From: Patescibacteria group bacterium
GTDB taxonomy: Bacteria > Patescibacteriota > Patescibacteriia > JAHIZJ01
Assembly: GCA_041661625.1 (NCBI GenBank)
Contig: JBAZUB010000001.1
Coordinates: 310,001-374,000, forward strand
DNA: 64,000 nucleotides
Direction of reading: 5' to 3'
Shown here: one piece after another, positions 55,134-64,000 of the stretch
How positions within the stretch are numbered: the stretch's first letter is position 1
Layout: every line of letters starts with the position of its first letter
Notes under the pieces: model-generated
Told to the model about the DNA's origin: nothing
Database searches by the model: none
The model's input: the letters and a program-made list of their open reading frames with translations, nothing else
Position numbers and translations under genes: made by a program

Positions 55134-55839
55134 GGTTTTTATTGGCAATGAAATTTGAGGCGGCTAAAAGTGAATCAAAAGTTCCGGCATCGAACCACTC
55201 GCCCTCAACAAAGCGTACGTCCAGTTCGCCCAGCTCTAAGTAACGATTGTGCAAATCTGTAATTTCGATTTCACCTCGCGCTGATGGCTTCACTTCCTTG
55301 GCAAATTGAGTCACTCGGTTATCAAAAACATACAAACCGGGAATGATATAATCGCTGATTTTCTCTTTGGGTTTTTCCTTGATTTCGATGGCCTTATTAT
55401 TGGCGTCAAATTTCACCTGGCCATAGCGTTCCGGATCGGGCATTTTCTTGGCGAATATTCTCCCGCCGCTGGTGAATGACTGAATATCTTTCGATACGTC
55501 ATCATCGAAAATATTGTCGCCCAGAATCATAGTGACATCATCATTGTCGATGAAATCTTCGCCAAGAATAAAAGCATCGGCCAATCCCCGCGGTTCCTCC
55601 TGGATTTCGTAGGTAAACCTGGCGCCAAATTCTTTACCCGATCCCAGCAGATGCAGGAAATGGCCGGCATAATCGGGCGCGACGATGATCAATATGTCTT
55701 TTATCCCCGCCTTGAGCAGCGTCTGCAAGGGATAGTAGATCATCGGCTGATTGTAGACTGGCAGAAGTTGCTTGCTGGTTACTAATGTGAGCGGCCGCAA
55801 TCGCGTAGCCTTGCCGCCGGCGAGAATTATGCCTTTCAT
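55126..55839 (-). CDS. rmlA: Glucose-1-phosphate thymidylyltransferase
   Basis: 237 residues, the short form. RmlA makes dTDP-glucose. MKGIILAGGKATRLRPLTLV is the nucleotide-binding loop with the usual Gly-x-Thr-Arg-Leu, followed by SKQLLPVYNQPMIYYPLQTL, EEPRGLADAFILGEDFI and LGDNIFDDD. It lacks the C-terminal helical part of 290-residue RmlA enzymes. It heads the rmlA-rmlC unit. Confidence 0.94.
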   Translation of the reverse strand: MKGIILAGGKATRLRPLTLVTSKQLLPVYNQPMIYYPLQTLLKAGIKDILIIVAPDYAGHFLHLLGSGKEFGARFTYEIQEEPRGLADAFILGEDFIDNDDVTMILGDNIFDDDVSKDIQSFTSGGRIFAKKMPDPERYGQVKFDANNKAIEIKEKPKEKISDYIIPGLYVFDNRVTQFAKEVKPSARGEIEITDLHNRYLELGELDVRFVEGEWFDAGTFDSLLAASNFIANKNHA

Positions 55840-55872
55840 GGATTTATTGTGATTACTTGATGAAATATTAGG

Positions 55873-56301
55873 TTAATCTTCCCACAGTATAAATAATTTT
55901 GCCAATATGGCGGCGATAAATCCACCGGCCAACGCGACAATAATGGCATTTTGACCGATCTGTTTCGTTATCCAAAATAACACCACACTCACTAATAATC
56001 CCAATACAACTACCCACCATATCCCATTTTTAGAAACAGAGTTGCGTCCTCTCGCGTCGCCGGCGCTATCTAAAGTGTTGTCTCGGAATGGTAGTAGACT
56101 ACTGATAACACCACTAATTATTACAACAAATAAAAATAGGGTGAGGTTAAGATTCGCCGAAACAAAGCCTAACCAAATTGTATCAACCAGAAACAGAAAG
56201 AAGTAGGTTATCACCGCCACTATAAAGAATCGATCAATAACACCACTAAGCAATTGATAGATTAGCTTCTTATTGTTGATAGGAAGTTCGGGTGTCGGCA
56301 T
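55873..56301 (-). CDS. Small polytopic membrane protein, function unknown
   Basis: 142 residues with about four TM segments (FFIVAVITYFFLFLVDTIWL, LNLTLFLFVVIISGVISSLL, IWWVVVLGLLVSVVLFWI, AIIVALAGGFIAAILAKLFI). It begins 4 bases after the end of the 543-residue gene at 56306 and is probably in the same transcript. No motif points to a role. Confidence 0.72.
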   Translation of the reverse strand: MPTPELPINNKKLIYQLLSGVIDRFFIVAVITYFFLFLVDTIWLGFVSANLNLTLFLFVVIISGVISSLLPFRDNTLDSAGDARGRNSVSKNGIWWVVVLGLLVSVVLFWITKQIGQNAIIVALAGGFIAAILAKLFILWED

Positions 56302-56305
56302 ATTT

Positions 56306-57937
56306 TTAGAAATGTAGCTTGGAACGCAATTTATCGATTACTTTGGTTAATGTTATCGGATCTCTCTCTAAATCAATATCAATGGATTTTAATTTCAAAA
56401 CGCGTCGATTATTTTTCAGTTCGGGGGCGTTCAGAGCCATGCGGATTGTCCCTTTTTCGGTGTACAGCTGCGGCACGGTAACTGTCTGACTGGCTACTAG
56501 CCATTCGCCTTCGATCTGGGCGATGGGATAGTTTCCGATAATATAATCATAATTATCGAGCTGACCGGCCGATACTTCCGCGAAATCTTTTGATCCCATC
56601 CGAGGGTCGAAATACTGTTCCGGCGTAAAGGAGAAATATCGCCCGCTGATCGTGACGTCGTTTCTGGGCAATATAATAGTTTCGAGAGCATTCTGGGTTG
56701 TTTTTTCAAGACGTAAGTTTTGTTTTATCTTATCGATTTTTCCTGATTGGCTACCAAACCTTACTTCTTGTAATCCGTTAACATGCGCGGTGCTCAAGGA
56801 TATTTCTTTACTGTCGGTGTAAACCGTAGTCGGTTGCTCATTCACACCAGCAAAAGAATATTCAGCATTATCTGCCAGATAGACGTGCCCAATGAAGACG
56901 AGGTATTTTTGACGGGTAGTGATAGAGCGTATTAACGTCTCGTCATCTTTGGTGGTGTAGGCGACACGATAAACGCCCTCGGTCAGATTTGGTAGATTGA
57001 TCCTAGTCGTTGTTACCAAACTGGCGCTACCGTCAGCGTCGGTGTTGCCATCGTCGGCTATGGCCTCAGAAAATACCTTATCGTCCCCGTGAAATACTTC
57101 AATCTTGGCATTATCGACACCGGCTTTACGATTTAACTCTTGCAGCGCGAAGTTCATTACCAATGATTCGTTTTTGATGTACGTATAAAATTCATGTGAT
57201 CCTCTTAGCGTGTGCGCAGTAGTAGTCTCCTGGTTTGCTGGCTGATAATCTGGCAAAAGCACGCTCCCGGTTAGATCATAATTATATGCTACAATTTTTT
57301 TTGGGTCTGGTAACTGATGTGTGAATTGAGCAATGTCAGCGTAGATCGGTGTAAAAGAATGATTGGCGATTTGATCCTCTAATGCTTCGATCTCGTTAGT
57401 GTGATCGATCGTGTTTTGATCGGTAGTCTGGTGTAATTCATCCAGCTGGCTTCTCAAATCAGCCAGCAACCCATCGCGCTGATATAGCACTAAATCACCC
57501 GATCGCGTCTTTTGCCAATATGAAGGTAATTTTTCAAGCGATTCATTATACTGCGCGGCTTCACGAAAATAATATCCACCGGCTTTCTGAACCGCACCAA
57601 CCGCTAAATCAGTCTGACCTTGAGGATTTTGGTAAGTGACTCGGACGGTCGCCTGCTTAAATGGTTTTGGTACTTTGACATCAAAACTGACCAGATCCTG
57701 GGTAATTAGCCGATATGATTCACCCGTCTTGGTGTCACGACCCAGAACCACATCCGGCTCGCTGGCGGCAAAGTTTTTTATGGCCGCTGATTCTGTCTGA
57801 TTGGCATTAAAATGAATGTGTAGCTTACCCGTCGGAACAATATTACGATAAACCAGCCAAGCCACCAACACAAAAGGCAGAACGATAATGACCCGATTAA
57901 CCTGCATTAGAATTTTTTGACTCGTTCTATGATTCAT
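56306..57937 (-). CDS. Large single-pass extracellular protein, function unknown
   Basis: 543 residues: one TM near the N-terminus (VIIVLPFVLVAWLVYRNIVP, about 17-36), then an all-beta extracellular region with a long helix near 150-190 (LLADLRSQLDELHQTTD). The sequence KPFKQATVRVTYQNPQGQTD and the later NLTEGVYRVAYTTKDDETLI look like Ig-type strands. I know no family. It sits between a GT39-like enzyme and the rhamnose genes, so a role in surface glycan assembly is possible but only inferred. Confidence 0.78.
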   Translation of the reverse strand: MNHRTSQKILMQVNRVIIVLPFVLVAWLVYRNIVPTGKLHIHFNANQTESAAIKNFAASEPDVVLGRDTKTGESYRLITQDLVSFDVKVPKPFKQATVRVTYQNPQGQTDLAVGAVQKAGGYYFREAAQYNESLEKLPSYWQKTRSGDLVLYQRDGLLADLRSQLDELHQTTDQNTIDHTNEIEALEDQIANHSFTPIYADIAQFTHQLPDPKKIVAYNYDLTGSVLLPDYQPANQETTTAHTLRGSHEFYTYIKNESLVMNFALQELNRKAGVDNAKIEVFHGDDKVFSEAIADDGNTDADGSASLVTTTRINLPNLTEGVYRVAYTTKDDETLIRSITTRQKYLVFIGHVYLADNAEYSFAGVNEQPTTVYTDSKEISLSTAHVNGLQEVRFGSQSGKIDKIKQNLRLEKTTQNALETIILPRNDVTISGRYFSFTPEQYFDPRMGSKDFAEVSAGQLDNYDYIIGNYPIAQIEGEWLVASQTVTVPQLYTEKGTIRMALNAPELKNNRRVLKLKSIDIDLERDPITLTKVIDKLRSKLHF

Positions 57938-57991
57938 GAAAGTAAAACCGTCAAAATACTTATATAGAATATCACAAATATGCCGTATTAT

Positions 57992-59647
57992 CTAATCGGA
58001 TGACAAGCGATATATCAAGTTACCATGAAATAAATCGGTCGGTTTATCAAGCCGAAAATGCCCTCGATTTAATATTCCAGTAGTACGCCCAGCCTGACAC
58101 CATCCCTCCGTGAAGGAACAATAATAATATACCGGCCGTTGACGCATTATCTCACGCACTCGTTGAGCCACAACTTCGTCTGTAAACGGATCCTGGGCAA
58201 TCGCGCTCCGTTCGGGAAACACAACCTTGTCGGCCTTTCCCGCTAAAACCACAGCGTCAAACGGTGTTGCTAGCTGTACCTGCTTGTTGATTAAGCTGTA
58301 TTCGCTAATATCCGCTCGAACCTTGGCTAACCCGTATAAAGGGTCAAGCACGACCAGTTTCATCGAAGCGATGACAAATACCAATACAATCAGAGCCGCG
58401 CTCGCCCGTCGCAACCGCACCGGCAAACGATTGATGATTTCTCTTACACCCAAGATCACAAATGGCAAACCAAATATGTAAACCGGCAACCAATACCGAA
58501 TGTATGAATGTCCCAGAATTAATTGGTTTGGATTTTCGAATTCTTGGATGCGCCAGCTGCCGTAGTAGAATATTAACCAAACACTAACTAACGTCATGGC
58601 CACGAAATAGATACGCTGGCATTTCCGATTTGGTGCGGCCGCGACTTTTTTCCGCCATTCTTGAAACCAATTGATCAAGAACCACAGCCAGCCAATTAAA
58701 GCCGGAATTCCGTACCAAGGAAATAATCGCAAATAATAGGCCGTCCAATTGTGCCAGGCATCACCCATACGCAGACCGAATGGAAACAACGCTTGCCCAA
58801 TCTTACCGCCTATCCCCTGCACCAAAGCCGTAACCGAATCAGATGCCACAGCCGATGGCGAATACCCAAAAGCAAATACACTGCCGTATAGTTGTCGATT
58901 GATAATCAACATGGGTATTATCATCAGCGCTCCGCCCGCTAGCGTTACCAAGATCAAGCGCCATCGAAGTTTCTTTTGGGCAAATACTATCAGTAGACCA
59001 AACAATGGGATCAGCCAGATACCCTCAACCGTGCGAAACAATAGAGCCGCCCCCAAACTTAAACCAAATAATCCATAGGACCAGAAACGTCCGTTCGAAA
59101 TCATTCGGACGAAATAATAGGCCGCGATAATGGTTAAACTAACAAAAGATGCGTTGTGCATCATACTGCGGGCCGTGAAGTACCAGAAAGCCGGGTGTAG
59201 GAATAATAAAAGTGCCGCAGCCAATCCAATGGATCGACCGAACATACGTCTTATTAACCAATAAAAAACCAAACCACCAATCATGGCGATGATGGGGGTG
59301 ATATATCTGATAATCCAAAGCCCGACGACTTTTGCCACTAATCCATACATCAAAGGCAGACCAATAAAACTCACCGGAACCAAGAAACCGTCGGCGATAC
59401 CCATGCTCCGTGGCGCCACTATGGCTGGCATTACTGCGTTCAGCGGTTCAGCCACTCGAAGCGCCCCCTGCTGAGCAAACGTTTTCGTGAAATAATAATT
59501 CGCCGTTTCATCGGGTGACACAAAACGCGCCGACAACCCCGTTGAAGCGTATGAAGTTAATATAACAAAAAATGCCGCGGCCAATAACAGCACGATAACG
59601 TCACGATGTATGGATAACCTCTTCAGATATTGTATTAATATGGCCAT
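57992..59647 (-). CDS. Membrane glycosyltransferase, GT39/PMT-like
   Basis: 551 residues with about 11-12 TM segments. The first loop carries the acidic motif SARFVSPDETANYYFTKTFA, as in GT-C enzymes. The rest is TM helices (FWSYGLFGLSLGAALLFRTV, LILVTLAGGALMIIPMLIIN) and a C-terminal extracellular domain (GKADKVVFPERSAIA). It is likely to use a polyprenyl-phosphate sugar. It is the first gene of the minus-strand surface cluster at 55.9-59.6 kb. Confidence 0.84.
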   Translation of the reverse strand: MAILIQYLKRLSIHRDVIVLLLAAAFFVILTSYASTGLSARFVSPDETANYYFTKTFAQQGALRVAEPLNAVMPAIVAPRSMGIADGFLVPVSFIGLPLMYGLVAKVVGLWIIRYITPIIAMIGGLVFYWLIRRMFGRSIGLAAALLLFLHPAFWYFTARSMMHNASFVSLTIIAAYYFVRMISNGRFWSYGLFGLSLGAALLFRTVEGIWLIPLFGLLIVFAQKKLRWRLILVTLAGGALMIIPMLIINRQLYGSVFAFGYSPSAVASDSVTALVQGIGGKIGQALFPFGLRMGDAWHNWTAYYLRLFPWYGIPALIGWLWFLINWFQEWRKKVAAAPNRKCQRIYFVAMTLVSVWLIFYYGSWRIQEFENPNQLILGHSYIRYWLPVYIFGLPFVILGVREIINRLPVRLRRASAALIVLVFVIASMKLVVLDPLYGLAKVRADISEYSLINKQVQLATPFDAVVLAGKADKVVFPERSAIAQDPFTDEVVAQRVREIMRQRPVYYYCSFTEGWCQAGRTTGILNRGHFRLDKPTDLFHGNLIYRLSSD

Positions 59648-59803
59648 AACTGCTGGTCATTATACAATTATTTGCGATATAATTCAATATTGGTCAGTCG
59701 TTGGTGGATGCCTCAAAGTAACACTATTAAATCACTGAATAAATTTATAGGATACATCGTTAGCCACACCAGGTTGCAGGTTTTCTTTTTTTTTTTTGGA
59801 TTA

Positions 59804-59832
59804 TTGCAATATATTGACTTTTCTGTTTTAAT
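59804..59832 (+). promoter_or_regulatory. Promoter for the 59871 epimerase gene
   Basis: TTGCAA (59804-59809), 17 bases, TTTAAT (59827-59832), after a run of 13 T residues that could act as an upstream curved tract. The rest of the 59648-59870 gap shows no gene. Confidence 0.5.
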
Positions 59833-59870
59833 AATGAGTGACTGTTGATTATATTATTTGAAATAATCCA

Positions 59871-60794
59871 ATGAAAGCACTTGTTACGGGTGGGGCTGGA
59901 TTTATCGGCTCTCATTTAGTTAAAGCTCTGGTTGAACGTGGCGATACAGTGCGCATTCTAGACAACCTTTCCACTGGTAAACGCTCAAATTTACACCCTG
60001 AGGCTGAATTTATTGAAGCAGACATCACCAATCTTGAGCAGATCAAACCAGCTTTCAAAGAAATCGAAGGTGTGTTTCATGTGGCTGCATTGCCCCGAGT
60101 TCAAGCGTCGATTGAAAATCCGATCGGCTGCAACGGATCAAATATTGATGGCACGCTCAATGTTATTTGGGCAGCCAAGGAGGCTGGGGTAAAACGTATC
60201 GTCTACTCTGCCTCATCGTCTGCTTATGGTGATTCGCCCGTGATGCCGCTCAAAGAAACTATGAAACCGGAGCCGATCAGTCCTTACGCCCTGCAAAAAT
60301 ATGTCGGCGAGGAATACATGAAATTAGCAGCCATGTTCTGGGGACTAGAAACAGTCTCTCTAAGATACTTTAATGTGTTTGGCCCGAATATGGCATCGGA
60401 AGGTGCTTATGTAACCGTGATCGCCATATTCAACCGACAGAAATTGAACAATCAACCCCTAACACCTACTGGCGATGGTGAACAGACCCGTGATTTTACA
60501 TTCGTCGGAGATGTCGTCCGAGCCAATATGCTAGCAATGGAAAGCCGAAAGGTTGGCCAAGGCGAAGTGATCAATGTTGGCAATAGTGACAACCGGAGCG
60601 TGAATTACATCGCCAGCGTAGTCGGCGGTCCGATCCAACATATCGCCGCTCGTATCGAGCCGCGTAATTCCCTGGCCGACACCACCAAGGCCAAAGAACT
60701 GCTCGGCTGGCAGCCACAAACCAGCTTCGATGCTGGATTAGAACAGACTATCAAATGGTATAAAGATAATTCCGAACAATTTATTACGAAATAA
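59871..60794 (+). CDS. NAD-dependent sugar epimerase/dehydratase
   Basis: 307 residues of the extended SDR family. MKALVTGGAGFIGSHLVKAL (NAD), HVAALPRVQASIENP, YSASSSAYGDSPVMP and SPYALQKYVGEEYM (YxxxK) are present. GDGEQTRDFTFVGDVVRANM is the common C-terminal block. UDP-glucose 4-epimerase or a relative is likely. The exact sugar cannot be read from sequence. It starts the plus-strand run to the window end. Confidence 0.9.
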   Translation: MKALVTGGAGFIGSHLVKALVERGDTVRILDNLSTGKRSNLHPEAEFIEADITNLEQIKPAFKEIEGVFHVAALPRVQASIENPIGCNGSNIDGTLNVIWAAKEAGVKRIVYSASSSAYGDSPVMPLKETMKPEPISPYALQKYVGEEYMKLAAMFWGLETVSLRYFNVFGPNMASEGAYVTVIAIFNRQKLNNQPLTPTGDGEQTRDFTFVGDVVRANMLAMESRKVGQGEVINVGNSDNRSVNYIASVVGGPIQHIAARIEPRNSLADTTKAKELLGWQPQTSFDAGLEQTIKWYKDNSEQFITK

Positions 60795-60802
60795 CCGCAA
60801 CA

Positions 60803-61819
60803 ATGGAAGACTCATTAAACCACAGCAATGCTACTTCAGACTTTACCAAACCGGTAACAAACGTCACTTCGGAGTCTAGCACAACGCCACTAAAATATTC
60901 TGTAATCGTGCCGGTTTATAATGAAGAAGGTGCGGTTACCGCGCTACACTCTGAAATTGTTAAGGTGATGCGGGGATTAAATCAGTCTTTTGAAATAATA
61001 TTTATTGATGATGGCAGCAGCGATCAGACATTTGAACGCCTGAACAGCCTCTCCCCCATCAAAATTGTTCGGTTCCGAAAAAACTTTGGCCAAACAGCCG
61101 CACTCGATGCCGGATTCAAATATGCTCAGGGTGAAATATTCATCACACTCGATGGTGACGGACAAAATGATCCGAATGATTTTCCGAAATTACTAAAAAA
61201 ACTAGATGAAGGATATGACTTGGTTTCTGGTTGGCGTAAAAACCGTCGAGATGATTTCTCAAAACGATTAATTTCGAAGGGGGCAAGTATCTTAAGACGG
61301 TTTTTCGTGGCTGATAATGTCAAAGATTCCGGCTGCACGCTAAAAGTGTATCGACGCGAATGTTTTGCAGATTTTGATCTATTCGGAGAGATACATCGGT
61401 TTATACCAGCCGTACTAGCGTGGCATGGATTCAATATCGGCGAACTGGAAGTTAATCATCGGCCCCGCATAAGCGGTCAGACTAAATACAACTGGAAGCG
61501 CGTTCTAAAAGGTTTAATTGATATGATTAGCGTTTGGTTTTGGAGAAAATATGCCACTCGACCCCTGCATCTTTTTGGCGGTCTCGGAATTGTATTGGGT
61601 GGATGCGGTGTAATCATGGGACTGACGTTATTTATACTGAGAGCGTTCAGAATTATTTCGCTCGTCAACAGTGTTTGGCCGCTGGTTTCATTCTTCCTGA
61701 TACTGGCCGGCATTCAACTTTTTATTTCTGGCCTCTTGGGTGATATCGCGATTAAAACCTACTTTCGAGATAAGAAAATGTTTTATTCAATTAAGAATAC
61801 TATTGAAAATAATAAATGA
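60803..61819 (+). CDS. GT2 glycosyltransferase, DPM1/ArnC-like
   Basis: 338 residues. The GT-A domain has VIVPVYNEEGAVTALHSEIV, FIDDGSSDQTFERLN and ITLDGDGQNDPNDFPKLL (DxD region), with the typical KDSGCTLKVYRRE and HRPRISGQTKYNWKRVLKGL. Two C-terminal TM helices (LFGGLGIVLGGCGVIMGLTL, PLVSFFLILAGIQLFISGLL) follow. Such enzymes load undecaprenyl phosphate with a sugar that GT39-type enzymes in this window could use. It lies 8 bases after the epimerase gene. Confidence 0.93.
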   Translation: MEDSLNHSNATSDFTKPVTNVTSESSTTPLKYSVIVPVYNEEGAVTALHSEIVKVMRGLNQSFEIIFIDDGSSDQTFERLNSLSPIKIVRFRKNFGQTAALDAGFKYAQGEIFITLDGDGQNDPNDFPKLLKKLDEGYDLVSGWRKNRRDDFSKRLISKGASILRRFFVADNVKDSGCTLKVYRRECFADFDLFGEIHRFIPAVLAWHGFNIGELEVNHRPRISGQTKYNWKRVLKGLIDMISVWFWRKYATRPLHLFGGLGIVLGGCGVIMGLTLFILRAFRIISLVNSVWPLVSFFLILAGIQLFISGLLGDIAIKTYFRDKKMFYSIKNTIENNK

Positions 61820-61847
61820 TGCGAATACTCATTTACAATATTTTATC

Positions 61848-62369
61848 ATGACAGTCGACAAGCTGAAATTGGGAATTCGCACTATTCCAAATTGGCCGAA
61901 AAAAGGTATTATATTTCGCGATATAACGCCAATTCTTGAGGATAAGGATTTATTTAGACTATTGATCGACGAACTAGCCAAGCTGGTTCCGGATAGCCCA
62001 ATAGACAAGGTCGTTGGCATCGATGCGCGCGGATTCATTTTGGCCTCGGCTCTAGCCTACAAACTAGGAACAGGTTTAGTCATTGTCAGAAAAAAGGGTA
62101 AACTGCCCTATAAAACAATCAGCCAAGAGTACGCTCTCGAATACGCCAGCGGTAATCTTGAGATACACTCGGACTCCATCAGGCCTGGTGAAAATGTTCT
62201 TCTTTGCGATGATCTCTTAGCGACCGGAGGAACGATGCGGGCAGCCAGCGACCTGGTCCAGAAGCTTGGAGGTAATATTAAAGGCGTATTGTTCTTTATA
62301 GTACTTGAGAGCCTGCGGGGTATCAATCAATTGTCAAATTTTAACGTAAAATATTTAGTTAAATTCTAG
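61848..62369 (+). CDS. apt: Adenine phosphoribosyltransferase
   Basis: 173 residues from the ATG at 61848, giving MTVDKLKLGIRTIPNWPKKG. The in-frame extension into the previous gene is rejected. Apt turns adenine and PRPP into AMP. GIIFRDITPILEDKDLF, VVGIDARGFILASALAYKLG and the PRPP motif NVLLCDDLLATGGTMRAASD are diagnostic. It is next to the MTA phosphorylase gene, whose product releases adenine, so the two form a salvage pair. Confidence 0.95.
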   Translation: MTVDKLKLGIRTIPNWPKKGIIFRDITPILEDKDLFRLLIDELAKLVPDSPIDKVVGIDARGFILASALAYKLGTGLVIVRKKGKLPYKTISQEYALEYASGNLEIHSDSIRPGENVLLCDDLLATGGTMRAASDLVQKLGGNIKGVLFFIVLESLRGINQLSNFNVKYLVKF

Positions 62370-62374
62370 CTGGT

Positions 62375-63163
62375 ATGGAAAATGTGATTGGAATAATTGG
62401 CGGCTCGGGTTTGTATGACTTTCTACCCGGAGAAGAGTTGACCGTAACAACTCCCTATGGACAGCCATCGGATCGTCTGTTGATATCAACTTATAAAAAC
62501 AGAAAAATAGTTTTTTTACCGAGACACGGAAAAATTCATCAACTCCCGCCACATAAAATAAATTATCGCGCCAATATTTACGCCCTGAAAGAGTTGGGGG
62601 TAACACATATCCTTGCGCCTTGCGCCGTTGGATCATTAAAACCCGATCTAAAGCCAGGCGATTTCGTTGTCTGCGATCAATTGATCGATCGAACCAAGTC
62701 CCGAGTCGATACTTTTTTTGATGGTCCAAAGATCGCCCATATCTCGATGGCTGAACCTTACTGTCCCGAACTTAGGGGGGTCGTCATTTCGAGCTGTGCT
62801 AATCTTTCACTTCCCTGCCATACGACCGGCACCGTCGTCATAGTTGAGGGACCAAGATTTTCAACTAAGGCCGAATCGCGAATGTACGCCCAAATTGCCG
62901 ACGTGATTAATATGACTCAATATCCGGAAGTTGTGTTAGCCCGAGAAAAAGAAATCTGCTACACCAACATTTCGCTCATAACTGATTTTGATGCTGGTGT
63001 ACCAGGTCGAGAGGATATTACCGCCGTCACGGCAAGATCATATGCTGAGGTTTTTAAGGCTAGTCTCGTAAATGTTAAACAAGTATTATTTGACGTTATC
63101 GAGCACATACCTGAACAGTCGCACTGTAATTGTGCACATGCCCTAGAAGATGCCATTTCCTGA
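62375..63163 (+). CDS. S-methyl-5'-thioadenosine phosphorylase-like enzyme
   Basis: 262 residues of the PNP/MTAP class. IGIIGGSGLYDFLPGEEL, VFLPRHGKIHQLPPHKINYR (phosphate His), CAVGSLKPDLKPGDFVVCDQ and TVVIVEGPRFSTKAESRMYA fit MTAP. MTQYPEVVLAREKEICYTNI has MTQYPE, where MTAP and inosine phosphorylases differ from MTTxPE forms. It frees adenine for Apt, 5 bases upstream. A purine nucleoside phosphorylase role is the alternative. Confidence 0.92.
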   Translation: MENVIGIIGGSGLYDFLPGEELTVTTPYGQPSDRLLISTYKNRKIVFLPRHGKIHQLPPHKINYRANIYALKELGVTHILAPCAVGSLKPDLKPGDFVVCDQLIDRTKSRVDTFFDGPKIAHISMAEPYCPELRGVVISSCANLSLPCHTTGTVVIVEGPRFSTKAESRMYAQIADVINMTQYPEVVLAREKEICYTNISLITDFDAGVPGREDITAVTARSYAEVFKASLVNVKQVLFDVIEHIPEQSHCNCAHALEDAIS

Positions 63164-63175
63164 TAACTCAAACTC

Positions 63176-64000
63176 GTGAGAATATTAATGCTTAATTATG
63201 AGTACCCGCCACTGGGTGGTGGTGCCGGTAATGCGACTTTGTATTTATTAAAAGAGTTCTGCCGGCAGAATGATTTCTTTATTGATCTGGTAACCAGTTC
63301 ACCCGATCAGTCTTACGTCAAATCACTTTCGGATAAAGTCCGAATTCACGGACTCAACATAAACAAGCATAATCATAACCTCCAGCATCAGTCTTATCGT
63401 GACCTGCTAACCTATAGCTGGCGTGCAAATAAATATATCCGCACATTGCACCACGGCAACAACTTTGATTTTGTCCATTCGTTTTTTGCTGTCCCATGTG
63501 GCATTGTGGCAGAACGCTTAAACAAACCCCAAATTATCTCACTCCGCGGAACCGATGTTCCCGGACACAATCCGAAGTTTCGCTTGGCCTATTCGATTCT
63601 TCATCCATTTATCAAACGTGTGTTTCGAAACGCCAATATTATTGCCGCCAACAGTGACGACCTGAAAAACGAGGCCCTGAATTTCGAGCAACGCCAGTAC
63701 GAGATAATTCCCAACGGAGTTGATTTGGATTTTTATTCACCATTCCTAGAGCGTCCGTCCGATTTTCGCATCTTATACGTTGGCCGCCTCCACGCCGTCA
63801 AGAACATTCCTATCCTGATTGAAGCGTTCGCAAAATTTGTTTCGGCGGGCGTACCGAATGCCAAATTAACTCTGACTGGCGATGGTCCGGAGCTGCTAGC
63901 ATTGAAACGACAGGTTCAGAAATTAGGCCTTGAACAGGCGGTCAATTTTACCGGACACTTATCAAAAGACCGGCTGCGAGATGAGTATCGCAACTGCTCT
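63176..64000 (+). CDS. GT4 glycosyltransferase, truncated by window end
   Basis: 275 codons are open from a GTG at 63176 (VRILMLNYEYPPLGGGAGNA) to the window end. The start is the usual GT4 opening, and the ATG at 63188 would drop four residues. HSFFAVPCGIVAERL, PQIISLRGTDVPGHNP, EIIPNGVDLDFYSPF and ILYVGRLHAVKNIPILIEAF are GT4 (GT-B) signatures. The retaining Glu motif (ExxxxxxxE) would lie beyond 64000. It starts 12 bases after the phosphorylase stop. Confidence 0.92.
   Translation, partial: MRILMLNYEYPPLGGGAGNATLYLLKEFCRQNDFFIDLVTSSPDQSYVKSLSDKVRIHGLNINKHNHNLQHQSYRDLLTYSWRANKYIRTLHHGNNFDFVHSFFAVPCGIVAERLNKPQIISLRGTDVPGHNPKFRLAYSILHPFIKRVFRNANIIAANSDDLKNEALNFEQRQYEIIPNGVDLDFYSPFLERPSDFRILYVGRLHAVKNIPILIEAFAKFVSAGVPNAKLTLTGDGPELLALKRQVQKLGLEQAVNFTGHLSKDRLRDEYRNCS

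Noticed and set aside
59785..59800. Poly-T run as a terminator of the 57992-59647 gene
   Set aside because: That gene is on the other strand and starts here, and no stem precedes the run.

Overview
The window reads as a chromosomal piece of a Patescibacteria (CPR) bacterium, probably on the Parcubacteria side. Resident genes are compact and often overlap by 1-8 bases. Many resident starts lack a Shine-Dalgarno sequence. There is a type IV pilus operon, a peptidoglycan gene set and several large membrane-anchored proteins of unknown function. Ribosomal protein L9, which is reported missing from Microgenomates, is present. The assignment rests on gene content and style, not on a tree.

Layout. 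1-3.1 kb: minus-strand infA-rpmJ-rpsM-rpsK-rpsD-rpoA-rplQ operon behind a consensus promoter. 3.2-9.1 kb: accessory stretch with an AT-rich two-gene unit (tandem-repeat miniprotein plus membrane TPR protein), a lipoprotein, a GC-rich secreted beta-helix protein with a FlgD/T9SS-like C-terminus, and a self-contained retron-like unit (promoter, about 300 nt of dense RNA structure, reverse transcriptase, terminator). 9.2-18.7 kb: a 1236-residue membrane protein of unknown function, small membrane proteins, a lipoprotein, ssb, and an overlapping asparaginase-like/deoxyribosyltransferase-like pair. 18.7-33.7 kb: division and cell-wall (dcw) genes in two blocks, mraZ-rsmH-ftsL-ftsI-murF and mraY-murD-ftsW-murG-murC-murB, with murE, ftsQ, ftsA and ftsZ absent from the window. 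34-36.5 kb: membrane glycosyltransferase and a small membrane protein. 36.5-45.4 kb: pilB-pilC, three pilin-like proteins, pilM-pilN-pilO and a small membrane protein. 45.5-50.5 kb: rpmA, pyrG, rplI, an S41 protease and murA. 50.5-59.7 kb: a PEGA protein, dTDP-rhamnose synthesis (rmlA, C, B, D), and membrane and glycosyltransferase genes. 59.8-64 kb: an epimerase, a GT2 glycosyltransferase, two purine/MTA salvage genes and a truncated GT4 glycosyltransferase.

The most interesting locus is the retron-like unit at 7849-9126. The reverse transcriptase carries NVLPH (like NAxxH), GAPASP, YLDD and an ITG block like the retron VTG motif. It follows a structured untranslated region that ends in a strong terminator hairpin just before the start codon, and that hairpin has a competing upstream partner. 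No known retron effector sits beside it. Several single genes (beta-helix, RT, 14.3-kb lipoprotein, 18.5-kb, 24.3-kb and 36-kb small genes) share a style unlike their neighbours: GC-rich, strong Shine-Dalgarno sites, and usually their own promoter and terminator. They may be acquired or fast-turnover genes.

All calls come from reading the sequence and translations by eye. No homology search or RNA folding was run. GC statements are visual estimates.
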